Origin: Phlyctochytrium arcticum
Lineage: Eukaryota; Chytridiomycota; Chytridiomycetes; Chytridiales; Chytridiaceae
DNA: 64,000 nucleotides
Direction: 5' to 3'
Assembly: GCA_025602905.1 (NCBI GenBank)
Contig: JAHLKI010000041.1
Span: forward strand, 1 to 64,000
Below are positions 31,697 to 41,439 of the stretch, piece after piece. Below the pieces are notes generated by a model, which saw only the letters and a program-made list of their open reading frames with translations, did no database searches and had not been told where the DNA came from. How positions within the stretch are numbered: position 1 is the first letter of the stretch; each line of letters begins with the position of its first letter. A program made the position numbers and the translations under genes.

Positions 31697-34632
31697 GTGC
31701 CCCCGCCTCTCGACGTTGAAGAAATGGTCGAGCCGGAACTAGAGATTGAGGATCCCTTCGTGGTGTATACGAGGGTGAATGGAAGGCTGGCAAAAACGCT
31801 GATCGATTGTGGATGTAACACGTCGATGATGGACCGGGCGTACGCCAAAAAGATTGGCGCACGTATCCATCGAATTGAGGAGGTACCCGTGAATTGGGGG
31901 AACTCAGGGGGCGTTTTTGCAGGAAGCGAAGTGGCGGTGGTTGATGTGGTATTGAAAGGGGATTTCGGGAAGGGGAATGCTGAAGTCAAGTCGAAGGTGT
32001 TTCTTCTGGCTCCGCTACGCGTGGACTTGATTCTTGGCCTACCACTGTTCAAGTGGCTGAACGACTTGTCATTAAAGGACGAGCGAGTTCACCGTTACAT
32101 GGAGTTCACGCACAAGCCAGGGGAACGAATGCGATTGACAGCAAAACCCACGAACCGAAGGTGGGAGAAGCCCACATGCAATGCAGCACACCTCCGGGAA
32201 TGGGGTAGAACACGATCAAGGTTCACCCCGGCGACAAAACCATTCTCTTGGGTACTGACAGAGTCCCAACTGGCAAGATTGGTCCGGAAGAAAAGTGTCG
32301 CTCAGGTGTTTGCAGTATTGGTACGACGCTGGGATGAAGCCCAGTTAGTACAACCGGTTCAGGTGGATCCATTGGAAACGATAGCACAAGATCATCCGTT
32401 GAGGACGGTACTAGAGAAATACCGCCATGATCTATTCCGAGAAAATACGGATCTACCGCCGGACCGAGGCGAAGACAACTTTCGAATCGAGATGCTCCCG
32501 GGGTCGAAGCCTGCATTCCTACCCTTACGACACATGGCCGAGGATGAGAATGGAGAGCTCAGGAAACAGATCGAAAGTTTGTTGAACAAGGGATGGATAC
32601 GACATTCGGAATCTCCGTGGGGTGCCGCGGTATTGTTCGCCAAGAAGAAAGATGGCGGGCTCCGCTGCTGCATAGATTACCGAAGGCTGAATGCCCAGAC
32701 GAAAAAGGATCGTACACCCTTGCCAAATCTTGCGGAACTCGGAGACCGGCTCACCGGAAAGAAGTACTTCACCAGTGTCGACATCAGGGATGCATATCAT
32801 CGCATCAGAATCCACCCTGACGATATCGAGAAGACAGCCTTTAGGACTCGATTTGGACACTTTGAATACTTGGTGATGCCGTTTGGGTTGACAAATGCGC
32901 CGGCGACGTTCCAACGCATGATGAACAAGATCCTCGGAGACCTCTTTGACAAGTTCGTAGTGTCGTATTTGGACGACATTCTGATTTACTCGGACACCCT
33001 CGAAGAACATCGACAGCATGTCGATGCCGTACTGAAGCGACTCCAAGATCACAAGTTGTTCATGAAACCGTCGAAGTGTGCATGGGCGGTCCCCGAAGTC
33101 GAATTCTGTGGCCATGTTGTGTCGGCTAAAGGATTCAGGATTGCCCCAAGCAAGGTTCAAGCTGTGCAGGAGTGGGGACGACCTTCGAATTGGCGTGAGG
33201 TTGCGTCATTTTTGGGGATGACGAATTACTTGAGCAAGTATGTGGATCGGTATGCCGAAATAGCCTTGCCGTTGTCGCAGCTACAGTCACCCCAAAGTGT
33301 GTTCAAGTGGGGCGAAGACGAATTACTTGAGCAAGTATGTGGATCGGTATGCCGAAATACCCTTGCCGTTGTCGCAGCTACAGTCACCCCAAAGTGTGTT
33401 CAAGTGGGGCGAAGACGAAGAGGCAGCATTTAGTGCATTGAAGAAAGCCATCAGCTCAGCACCCACCTTGGCACCGTTCGACCCAAGCAAGCCAACGTAC
33501 GTGTATACCGATGCATCAGGATTTGCAATATCAGGATGGTTGGCTCAACCGGCTCAGGACGATGATGTGTTGCCGTCCCCGTTACCATTGACAATCACCG
33601 GGCTCAGGAATCTACCGAAGTTACGTCCGATATCGTACTTCGCGCGGAAGTTGCAGGATGCGGAGACTCGTTATCCCGTCCACGAACAGGAATTGTTAGC
33701 GTTGGTCAAAACATTGCGGTCGTTTTGTCCATACCTAGTTGGACGCCGTTTTCGATGCTTCAGTAACCACCGATCGTTGACATTCCTCCAGCAACAACCA
33801 AACTTGAGTCGGCGACAGGCTCGATGGGTAGAGGTACTCCAGGAGTTCGATTTCAATATTGAGTATCTGCCCGGAGAGTGGAACACGGTTGCTGACGTGC
33901 TTAGTCGCAACCCGGCGTATGCCCCGAAGTGTTCTCGCTGTGCAGCCCGTGTGGAGGTCATGCATATTGTTGCCGGAGAAGCAGTCCCGACCATGCCTGA
34001 AGTTGGATCCGATGCCTGAAAGAAGATGCTCGCGAGTGACGACCATGCCCGTGAGGTGGCCAAGAAGTTGACACAGACAGACAAATCCCAGCAAACGATG
34101 TCGAGTCGCCGCTACAGTCTTCGTGATGGTGTGTTGTATCACGAAGATCGATATGTCCCGGACGTTTGCCGTGGATCTGTGTTGAATATCCACCATGATG
34201 CTTTGGTCACAGGCGGTCACTCCGGTCAATCCAGGACTCTACGGAAATTGCTTGCTCGATGATACTGGCCACAGCTAGTGGACGATGTTTTCCACTACGT
34301 ACGTTCCTGTGACAAATGTCAGCGTACCAAGAACCCGAAGACGAAACTGTGATTTTTGCGATCATTACCAATACCGGAGCACCAATGGGCGCATATCGGA
34401 ATGGACATTGCTTTTCTCCCACCGACGACGTCTTGGGGTGGGCAAGATGATAGGAGCGCTGAAGAGTTGAAAGACGCCGTCCTGGTGGTAGTGGATTATC
34501 TGTTGTCGAGAGTAGTATTGATTCCGACGACCCGCACTGCCGATACCAAGGAATTAGCCCATTTGTTTATTTACAACGTTGTCAAGAACTTCGGCTTACC
34601 AGAAATGATCGTGAGCAACAGAGATCCGAAAT
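31697..34632 (+). pseudogene. Ty3/gypsy pol (protease, RT, RNase H, integrase), broken
   Basis: Domains in order: protease with LIDCGCNTSMM (about 31797; the usual D-S/T-G reads DCG), RT with GWIRHSESPWGA, CCIDYRRLNA, MPFGLTNAPATFQ and VSYLDDILIYS (about 32965), RNase H with YVYTDASGFAISG (about 33500), integrase zinc finger (HHDALVTGGHSG, CDKCQR, about 34190-34330) and the start of the core (VLVVVDYLLSRVV, FGLPEMIVSNRDPKW). A 97-base tandem duplication at 33221-33414 breaks the frame, and a stop (TGA near 34350) follows CQRTK. The integrase ends at 34632, before its catalytic Glu, so the 3' third and LTR are gone. Confidence 0.9.
33221..33414 (+). repeat. 97-base tandem duplication inside Ty3 pol
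   Basis: Bases 33221-33317 and 33318-33414 are nearly identical (one or two differences). The length is not a multiple of three, so it shifts the frame between RT and RNase H. Confidence 0.95.
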
Positions 34633-34650
34633 GGAGGGTTAGGGTTAGGA
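34633..34650 (+). repeat. Short TTAGGG tract at an element junction
   Basis: GGAGGGTTAGGGTTAGGATG starts exactly where similarity to Ty3 integrase stops. It holds about two and a half TTAGGG units, the telomere repeat of most fungi. The tract and about 30 further bases sit between the broken Ty3 element and the DIRS left end. Confidence 0.6.
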
Positions 34651-34720
34651 TGCGAGGGGGGTGTTATTAGAAGCAATGTCCATAAGACGGATGAGCTCTA
34701 GGAAGGCCCGGTGGATGTGA

Positions 34721-34835
34721 TTATGCCGTTCCCACGGCAACGAGTCTCTGTTGGTGTAATCTAATATAACTATAAATGCTATAGAAAAGACTAAAATAGT
34801 GTCCCGTTCACCCTCCCGTTTCCCTTTGCCGTTGA
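34721..34835 (+). repeat. DIRS left inverted terminal repeat
   Basis: This stretch is the reverse complement of 39087-39200 with one or two differences over about 114 bases (it contains CGTTCCCACGGCAACGAGTC and ACGGGACACT in complement). Confidence 0.92.
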
Positions 34836-34892
34836 AGAGCAGGTAGATCCTAGTAGTGGTGGGTTGAGCGACTTGAATATGGTTGTGGGAGG

Positions 34893-34999
34893 GAATCACA
34901 TCTACCGGGCCTTCCTAGAGCTCATCCGTCTTACAGATAGACTTCATAAATTCGTCCATCCTTGGACAGATTTCGCTCTGCAGAAGGCCCGGTGTCAGT
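34893..34999 (+). repeat. DIRS internal complementary region
   Basis: The left half is complementary to the element's left outer end at 34680-34719 (GAGCTCATCCGTCTTA against its mirror). The right half is complementary to the right outer end at 39200-39263 (CTTGGACAGATTTCGCTCTG against its mirror). It overlaps the last codons of the recombinase ORF. Confidence 0.9.
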
Positions 35000-36140
35000 G
35001 ATAGTTCGTAGATCCGGCCAGAATGGCATGTTCCACATCCCCGGACTCATTGATCTGTCGGCCCGAATAGCTGAGGGGCGGGACCGGTGGGTGTTGCGGT
35101 ACCTCGCGCAGGTAGTGACGGTAAAACGTGCGGCTACGCTCACTCCAGTTTGCCGCGGCAAACACCCTATCGATGGCGGCACCGCGGAGCCATGCGGCGG
35201 AAGAAGATACCCCGCGGATAGAGTGGGGCGGCGCCGCAATAATTTCTCGAATCCAGTTGGCAATTGTGTCTCCGGAGGCTTCCCGGTATGGGGCCCGAGT
35301 AATCAAGAAAATGTGCGAGGTCGGATGGGGTGTCGGGCGGCGGTCCTCAGTACAACGGAGAAGGAGGAATAGGTGGTGTACCGGGCATATCCGAATATCC
35401 GCCAGCAACGCGCGCAAGTAGCGTCGTTTCTCGAGTCCTTCTTTCACCTTAAATGCTTGAAAATGGACCCCCTCTAAGGCCTCGTCTAACGGCCACGTCC
35501 TCCAATCAGGCTCCGATGTGGCTCGAATTTTGTTGCGCGGTTGAAAGCGCATCCCCTCATACAAAATCCTTGCCACGTCCGATCGTGGGCGCCACAGTGA
35601 GCAAAGACTCACTAAAAACGCTGTCCGTTTTGTCAATACATCCAGCGGTAAGTCTTGTAGTAGTGGTGAAGTCCGCAAGTGGTCCAAAATTATCATGGGG
35701 TCCCAAGTTGGCGGAGGAAGCCGCGGGCGCGCGGTTCGATCCTGTAGTCGGCGTAGGAGATCGGTCATGGTGGGCGTCCGCCCCAGCTGCGGTCGCGTCG
35801 GGTGAAGACGCAGCCAGGTAGAGGATATGGTGCTCGAGTAGTTACGCAGGGAGTTGAATGTGTGCGTATTCGCCATATCCATCAAGAAATTGACCGCAAC
35901 AGGGACATCGTATTTGCTTGGATCGTGCCCCTTCTCGAGGCACCAAGCACTGTATTTGCCCCAATTCGAGTCCTTGTTCCGTCTAGTCTTTGGCCTAACC
36001 TCCTCTGAGAGAAGGGCTGCGGCGGCGGGCGAGAGGCCCTCGTGTAATTTGGCCGCCCAGATAAGTTCCATGCGACGGAGTCCCAACTGGCGGGACCCAC
36101 TCCTTGTGCGAATCCCTGTTGTACCGGTCGGAACAAGCTG
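34995..36140 (-). CDS. DIRS tyrosine recombinase
   Basis: This enzyme integrates the circular cDNA. The open frame extends upstream to 36923, but the recombinase-like part begins around 36090 (LGLRRMELIWAAKLHEGLS) and overlaps the end of the RT frame. It shows an N-terminal helical domain (NWGKYSAWCLEKG), a catalytic region LVSLCSLWRPRSDV containing the first Arg, the HxxR box HSIRGVSSSAAW (about 35225-35190), and FYRHYL with the likely nucleophile Tyr. The C-terminus runs into the internal complementary region. Start codon uncertain. Confidence 0.85.
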   Translation of the reverse strand, partial: QLVPTGTTGIRTRSGSRQLGLRRMELIWAAKLHEGLSPAAAALLSEEVRPKTRRNKDSNWGKYSAWCLEKGHDPSKYDVPVAVNFLMDMANTHTFNSLRNYSSTISSTWLRLHPTRPQLGRTPTMTDLLRRLQDRTARPRLPPPTWDPMIILDHLRTSPLLQDLPLDVLTKRTAFLVSLCSLWRPRSDVARILYEGMRFQPRNKIRATSEPDWRTWPLDEALEGVHFQAFKVKEGLEKRRYLRALLADIRICPVHHLFLLLRCTEDRRPTPHPTSHIFLITRAPYREASGDTIANWIREIIAAPPHSIRGVSSSAAWLRGAAIDRVFAAANWSERSRTFYRHYLREVPQHPPVPPLSYSGRQINESGDVEHAILAGSTNYH

Positions 36141-38008
36141 TGGTGAGCCTTGATCACTAGGGGCGGCGCTACGCTCAGGCGCAAGAGCTCCGGCCACCAC
36201 GCCTGGCCCGGCCAGCGGGGAGTTATCAGTACCAGTTCCCGCACGCGTTGTTGTTGGAGAATACGGAGGACGTCCGGGATGAGGATCCACGGTGGATTGG
36301 CGTACGCTCCCGTAGTTGGCCATTTCTGGGCCAGGGCGTCCGTGCCTTCCGCTTCCGGATCTGGGCGCCAGCTGAAGAATCGGGGACACTGGCGGTTCAG
36401 GCGGTTGGCAAAAAGATCGATCGTTCGAGTTCCGTATACTGCTTGAATCGTCTGGAATGCGACAGGGTGGAGTTGCCATGCGTTCCTGTCCCAAGTTATT
36501 CGACTTAAGCGATCCGCGTGAACGTTCTCCTTCCCGGGAATGAACTGAGCTATCAGTCGAATGTTCCGTTCCATGCAGATCGTGCCGATCTGTTTCGCAA
36601 TGCCTAGTAAGAGCGGGGACCAGGTACCCCCTTGGTTGTTGACGTACGCTAGCGCCGTCGTGTTGTCTGTTCTCAGACGGACTGTTTTTCCGCGCCATTG
36701 TGCCCGGTGAATCTGTAGCGCGAACAAGATTGTCTTCAGCTCTCGGTAGTTCGAACTCTGTTGGCGCTCCCATATCGACCAAAATCCGCTGGTCTCCTGG
36801 TTCGTGGAATTGGTGAATCCCCATGCGCGACTGGACGCGTCGGTCGTAGTTGTCAGCGTCTCGTCCGTCGCCTGTGGAATGATGCATTCTCCGTTCCAAG
36901 TCCGTAGTGAATCGCGCCACCACGTTAGTTCCGTGAGAGCCTCTTTGCTCAGTAGTATCGACGCGTCCCAGCGGCCCTCTTTCCGTAAGCCACGATTCTG
37001 CTCCCGTTGCAAGTGACGGAGCTGGAGCAGCGCGGGGCGGACCGCCTGCGCCGTACTGTTGAGCACCCCAATCAGCGACGCCAGGCGGCCGACCGTCATT
37101 TCCTGGTTTAGAATTGCTTGGTCAGTCATTCTCCGGATGGACCGGACCTTGTCTTTGGGCAGCGTCAACGTCATATTCCTCGAGTTGACCTGGAATCCGA
37201 GGAATTGGATGGTCTCGGTTGGTTGTAGAACCGATTTGGCCAGGTTGATGGTGAAACCCAACCGCAACAGCTGTGACGTCACCTCCTCAAGTGCCGTCGT
37301 TGTTTCCTCCTTGGTCCGTCCGAGTATCAGTATGTCGTCGAGGTAAAACACTAGGCGGATCCCCTTCTCGCGCAGGGGTGTCAGTGCTGCTCGCATCAGC
37401 TTGGAGAATATCCGCGGTGCGTTGCTCAGTCCGAACGGTAAAACGCAGAATTGGTAGATCTTTCCCCGCCACTCGAACGACACGAACCGACGAGCAGCTG
37501 CGTGAAGGGCGAGGGCATTGTAAGCGTCCTTCAAGTCCAATTTGACCATCTTGTCCCCCGGGCGGATCAAACCCCGAAGGGTAGACATTCCTTCCATCTT
37601 GAAGTGATTGTATGGGATGTGCGCATTCACGTGTCGGACATCCAAGCACGGACGTGCTTTCCCGTTCGGCTGGTGCACTACGAACAAGTTTGAGAGAGTG
37701 CATTGCGGTCGCTCCTCGGGGTCTTGGATCTCCACTATTGCCTTCGTGTCCAGCCACTCCTTGATCTGGTTGTCGAGAATCATATGATCGTTCATTGCCA
37801 GACGAAACTTTTGTGAGCGTGAGCGAATCTTTGTATGGGGTGGAATTTTGATTGACACTCCCTCCCGAATCATCCTGCTGCCCCAAGGGGCAACTCCGCT
37901 GTCCTGCCATTGCTGCCAGCACCGCTGTGTCCCCCGTGGGGTCAGCTCTGGTCTGAGCGGCCATCGCTTCGCCCCTTGCGAAGTCGCTCGTTCCAGTGTG
38001 GCTATCAA
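35882..38008 (-). CDS. DIRS reverse transcriptase / RNase H / methyltransferase-like polyprotein
   Basis: The frame of 708 codons has RT motifs PCLDVRHVNAHI, MVKLDLKDAYNAL, VLPFGLSNAPRIFSK and VFYLDDILILG (about 37340), the thumb with IQFLGFQVNS, then RNase H (TTTTDASSRAWG, REL, LRTDNTTALAY, HADRLSR). The last part has RTIDLFANRLN and AYANPPWILIPDV, the region of DIRS polyproteins related to DNA-adenine methyltransferases (PPW in place of DPPY). It overlaps the gag-like stop by four bases in another frame and begins there without ATG, so translation may use the first internal Met, reinitiation or a frameshift. Confidence 0.92.
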   Translation of the reverse strand: MIATLERATSQGAKRWPLRPELTPRGTQRCWQQWQDSGVAPWGSRMIREGVSIKIPPHTKIRSRSQKFRLAMNDHMILDNQIKEWLDTKAIVEIQDPEERPQCTLSNLFVVHQPNGKARPCLDVRHVNAHIPYNHFKMEGMSTLRGLIRPGDKMVKLDLKDAYNALALHAAARRFVSFEWRGKIYQFCVLPFGLSNAPRIFSKLMRAALTPLREKGIRLVFYLDDILILGRTKEETTTALEEVTSQLLRLGFTINLAKSVLQPTETIQFLGFQVNSRNMTLTLPKDKVRSIRRMTDQAILNQEMTVGRLASLIGVLNSTAQAVRPALLQLRHLQREQNRGLRKEGRWDASILLSKEALTELTWWRDSLRTWNGECIIPQATDETLTTTTDASSRAWGFTNSTNQETSGFWSIWERQQSSNYRELKTILFALQIHRAQWRGKTVRLRTDNTTALAYVNNQGGTWSPLLLGIAKQIGTICMERNIRLIAQFIPGKENVHADRLSRITWDRNAWQLHPVAFQTIQAVYGTRTIDLFANRLNRQCPRFFSWRPDPEAEGTDALAQKWPTTGAYANPPWILIPDVLRILQQQRVRELVLITPRWPGQAWWPELLRLSVAPPLVIKAHHSLFRPVQQGFAQGVGPASWDSVAWNLSGRPNYTRASRPPPQPFSQRRLGQRLDGTRTRIGANTVLGASRRGTIQANTMSLLRSIS

Positions 38009-39006
38009 TTGGCTGTCGGGTTCCCGTTCTGGAATTGGTTGGTGTTTTGGTACTGTTGGTTGGTTTGGCCACGGCCCCGGCCGCGGCCCCTGTCGTTTCC
38101 CTGACCTCGATATCCTCCACGGGGTCGGTGTGGTTGCTGCGGGCGTCTAGCATCGGTAGGCGCACGGTTTCGATTGGCAGCGAGGGAGAGAACCTGTTGT
38201 GTGTTCCGTCTCTCGTTTGCTTGGCGCCAGGTTTGGACCAGGTCGTCGCCAAAAAGCCAACGGTTGTGGAGCGGCTCTTTGTCTCCTGCGTCTTTGATTT
38301 CGGCGGGCATCTTAGCTCCGGAGATGAACGCTTTGCGGCGCTTGAAGCGGGTGGTGGCTTTGAGGTGCGCTGTGTAAGTGACTTGGTGTTCCAACGAACG
38401 GGCCAAGTCTTCTGCCCTAGCGAGTAATTGGTCGCCATCGAGAGGTTCTCCGGTCTCTCGACTGTCTTTGAGGAATTTGACGAGCGTGTTAGCTTTCCAG
38501 AGGAGGATTGCTTCGTTACGTGCGGTGACTCCGAAATCTCGGTCTGTATCCGCATACTGCTTGTCGAGCTCGCCCACTGTATGTTCAACGCGTTTCCCTT
38601 TGAGATCTGCAAGGGCTGGATCGAGCTCGGCTGACTTGCAGAAGCCTCCTCGAGGTTCTCGTTGTTTACGCAAAATACGCCAAGTGTAGTAGCGAGAAAG
38701 GCGGGCGTCGCTTTCGTCGTCGGGAGCCAGGATCTTGCGAGTTTCTTCGGGTAGATCCCATTGTCCAGCTTTAAAGGCTTCGGCGGCGTGGGTAGGTGGT
38801 TCTTCGTCTGAGCTAGAACCATCGGAGTCGTCGTCATTCTCCGAGTCCCAAGGATTGAGTCTATACTTAGCTTTCTTGGGAGGAGTGTTGGTATTCTGTT
38901 GGGGAGCCATGATCGTACGCAGGGCGTCCACTGAGATCCCGAGGCCTGCCAGCGTATTGTGCAAGGCCTCGACTTCGTTAGTTTGAGTAGGAGCATTTTC
39001 AGCCAT
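38005..39006 (-). CDS. DIRS gag-like protein
   Basis: This 333-residue ORF opens the DIRS element, starting about 80 bases inside the right terminal repeat. It has an acidic Ser/Asp segment (about residues 55-75), a central helical part (YYTWRILRKQREPRG, NEAILLWKANTLVKFLKD) and an Arg/Gly/Gln-rich tail (RGRGRGRGQTNQQY). The acidic, helical, RG-rich order fits a nucleic-acid binding capsid-like protein. There is no zinc knuckle. The stop overlaps the RT frame. Confidence 0.75.
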   Translation of the reverse strand: MAENAPTQTNEVEALHNTLAGLGISVDALRTIMAPQQNTNTPPKKAKYRLNPWDSENDDDSDGSSSDEEPPTHAAEAFKAGQWDLPEETRKILAPDDESDARLSRYYTWRILRKQREPRGGFCKSAELDPALADLKGKRVEHTVGELDKQYADTDRDFGVTARNEAILLWKANTLVKFLKDSRETGEPLDGDQLLARAEDLARSLEHQVTYTAHLKATTRFKRRKAFISGAKMPAEIKDAGDKEPLHNRWLFGDDLVQTWRQANERRNTQQVLSLAANRNRAPTDARRPQQPHRPRGGYRGQGNDRGRGRGRGQTNQQYQNTNQFQNGNPTAN

Positions 39007-39086
39007 AGGTGAAGGTTGTTTAGTTGATGGGTCGTAGTCAGTTTTGTGTTAGAGCTTGTCGATGTTGCCAGACTCGCTGCTCTGAA

Positions 39087-39200
39087 AACGGCAAAGGGAA
39101 ACGGGAGGGTGAACGGGACACTATTTTAGTCTTTTTTATAGCATTTATAGTTATATTAGATTACACCAACAGAGACTCGTTGCCGTGGGAACGGCATAAT
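39087..39200 (+). repeat. DIRS right inverted terminal repeat
   Basis: This is the mirror of the left repeat at 34721-34835. Beyond it, 39200-39263 is the unique right outer end, whose complement is found in the internal complementary region. Confidence 0.92.
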
Positions 39201-39708
39201 CACTGACACCGGGCCTTCTGCAGAGCGAAATCTGTCCAAGGATGGACGAATTTATGAAGTCTATACATGTATACATGACATCTATCTATAAGACCAACTA
39301 GAAATTCGAGAAAAAAATGGGAAAAATCGAAAAAATATGATAACTAGACTATGATGGGTTGTGGGGGGGCAAGGGCGGAGATTGAAGAGAAGGGCACTAA
39401 TCGAAAGAGATGCGGGTGGTGGAGAGCGTAAGAGTGTACTAACACGTAACATACGCCGTGGTAATGGAGATGAGCGAGAAAACAAGAAAACAAGAAAACG
39501 AGAAAAACGAGAAAAACGGAAAATCGAGCAAAATGGCAATGTTGGCAGAGCAAAGCTGTGATGGGAAGCGGTGGGGAAAGCGTGGGGCAAGCGGTGGTAA
39601 GATGGTACAATCGAGGGATGACGTGGGGGCGGCGGTGGTGGTCAGAGGGCAGACGGTGTAATATGATGGAGGGGGAGATCTTGGCAGGATGAGAATAGAG
39701 CAAGGCCG

Positions 39709-41439
39709 CTAGTCATCATCAGAGGACATCGCGGTGTCCATGTCGTTGGTGGAGTGCGCGCGGGGGTGTGGGTGAAAGGCCGGGGGTGCGTGGGGAATGC
39801 GGGGAAGAGAGGGGATGTCGGTGGAAGAAGAGGAGGACTTAGCGGTGGTTGTAGAGGTGGAGGACGACGTAGGGATAACGAGAGAGGTCGAGGAGGGTGC
39901 CGGGATAGCGGGGGAAATCGAGGAGGTACTTGGGGAGGCAGAGGTGCGGGTGTCGTAGGGGGAGATGCCGTACCGCTCCGCAGAGCGCCGGGCGCGATTG
40001 GCGTCGGTCAGTTGCATAACACGAGCGCGTAGGGAGATTTCGGGGTTAGTGAAGGAGGGGAAGTAGGAGAGGATGTTAGAGGTGGTGGCGAGGTCGAGGT
40101 AGAAGGTTGCGGTGGTGGGAGAGGTGGTGCGGGAGAGAATGGCGTGGAGACGTTTGGCGGCGGCCTCCTTGACAGTCTGGAGGTCCTTTTCCGTGGGTTG
40201 GTCACTGCCAGATGTCATGGGGTTGTAGTTGGGGAGGAGGGTCAGACCGAGGGCGTGGGGATGAGCGGAGAGTGGGGCGGCGTGTTCAGGACGGACCAGG
40301 AGTTCAAGTACATTGTCGCCAATGTACGAGACCTCAAGGACATTGACAGTCCTGATGCCGAGGGAGGTGAGGAGTTCGCGGAGCTCGCTGTACTTCCCCC
40401 GGAAGTTACAGCGTGCGTGGATGAGAGTAGCGGTGGGTTGGGGAGGGAGATCGCGGGGAAGACGGGAGGGACCGATGGGGCGAGCGTGGAGGCGGTGGAG
40501 AGTGGCAATAACGTCGTTACGACGTTCGGGGGGGAAGGCAGCGGCAATGTCGGTGAATTTGGGGCGGGCGTGGGTAGAGGGAGACGGCGTGGTGAATGTG
40601 GATATGTCGGGTAGGCGGGCCGGCGTGGTAGGAAGCGGGGTAGCGGTGGTAGCGATGGGGAGAGCGGTGGATGGAACGGGGAGAGCGGGGGTGAGGGAAT
40701 GCACGGTGGTGGTGAGCTGGGATACCATTTGAGCAAGTTGAGAGATGGCAGCTTGCTGGGACTGGAGGACGGCAGCAGTTTGTTCCATAAAGTCTTTCAG
40801 GTCATTGTCAGTAACCTGAGAAGACTTCAGAGGGTGAGGAGGGGGGGGGGGTTGCGTGGTTGTGTGGATGGGGACGGCGATGGGCATTACGGGGGCGGTG
40901 TTGGGAATAACATCCCCGATAGGGGATGTAGCGACGGGGAGGACGGGCGTAGAGGTGGGGAGAGTGGACGGCGCTTCAATTTCGAAGCCAGCGCGTAAGC
41001 GCTGGAACTCAAGAGAAGGTGGGGAAGATGCGTAGGTAGACGTGGGGCGTGCGGTGATGGGGGAGACAACCGCGAGACGGCGGGTGAGCGCTGTGTTGGC
41101 AGGGCGGCGAGGAAAGGAAGGTGGAGGTGCTGGTGGAGACTGGGACGGCGTGGGCGAGCGGGAGGACGGGCGTGTACTGGGGGGAGATACAGAGCGACGG
41201 CCTGTACTTTTGGAGTGACGAGGCATTGCGTTGGGGGTTTGGGGAGGGTCGTTGGGCATACCGAGGGACTTTGCCTTTCGGCTTTGCTTGCGGGCGCGTC
41301 CGTACACTGGCAGGGAGCTTATGGCAGCGTAGGATGGAGCAGAGGACGTCGGTGGTGAAGACGAAAAGCTGGCGGTTGTAAGAAGAGCGCTGGCGGTGGT
41401 AGAAATGGTCGTAGGTGTGGTGGTGGGAGACTGTGGCAT
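39709..41439 (-). CDS. LINE ORF1-like protein
   Basis: A 576-codon frame is open on the minus strand. The N-terminal half is Pro/Ser/Thr-rich and low in complexity. A helical stretch follows (DLKDFMEQTAAVLQSQQAAI). The C-terminal half is folded: FTDIAAAFPPERRNDVI, LIHARCNFRGKYSELRELL, LGIRTVNVLEVSYIGDNVLE. That pattern (one-residue-insertion repeat ending in SYIG or SFIG and an ELLV strand) is familiar from ORF1 proteins of fungal non-LTR elements. These bind element RNA. No ORF2 follows, since the sequence downstream is the DIRS element. Identification is by pattern only. Confidence 0.55.
   Translation of the reverse strand: MPQSPTTTPTTISTTASALLTTASFSSSPPTSSAPSYAAISSLPVYGRARKQSRKAKSLGMPNDPPQTPNAMPRHSKSTGRRSVSPPSTRPSSRSPTPSQSPPAPPPSFPRRPANTALTRRLAVVSPITARPTSTYASSPPSLEFQRLRAGFEIEAPSTLPTSTPVLPVATSPIGDVIPNTAPVMPIAVPIHTTTQPPPPPHPLKSSQVTDNDLKDFMEQTAAVLQSQQAAISQLAQMVSQLTTTVHSLTPALPVPSTALPIATTATPLPTTPARLPDISTFTTPSPSTHARPKFTDIAAAFPPERRNDVIATLHRLHARPIGPSRLPRDLPPQPTATLIHARCNFRGKYSELRELLTSLGIRTVNVLEVSYIGDNVLELLVRPEHAAPLSAHPHALGLTLLPNYNPMTSGSDQPTEKDLQTVKEAAAKRLHAILSRTTSPTTATFYLDLATTSNILSYFPSFTNPEISLRARVMQLTDANRARRSAERYGISPYDTRTSASPSTSSISPAIPAPSSTSLVIPTSSSTSTTTAKSSSSSTDIPSLPRIPHAPPAFHPHPRAHSTNDMDTAMSSDDD

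Larger units (their letters stand above)
34680..39263 (-). mobile_element. DIRS-1-like tyrosine-recombinase retrotransposon, structurally complete
   Basis: The element is read on the minus strand: gag-like, RT/RNase H/methyltransferase-like, and tyrosine recombinase. It has inverted terminal repeats (core 34721-34835 against 39087-39200, about 114 bases). The outermost ends differ (34680-34720 and 39200-39263). An internal complementary region at 34893-34999 carries in sequence the complement of the left outer end (34893-34933) and of the right outer end (34936-34999). This is the arrangement used by DIRS elements to complete a circular intermediate. No target duplication is expected. All three ORFs are open, so the copy could be recent. 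Confidence 0.92.

Noticed and set aside
37287..38996. 569-codon minus-strand frame over the DIRS gag/RT genes
   Set aside because: It lies in a shifted frame across two well-supported DIRS ORFs and has no recognisable motif.
40242..40736. Pro-rich minus-strand frame
   Set aside because: It is a frame-shifted shadow of the LINE ORF1-like gene.
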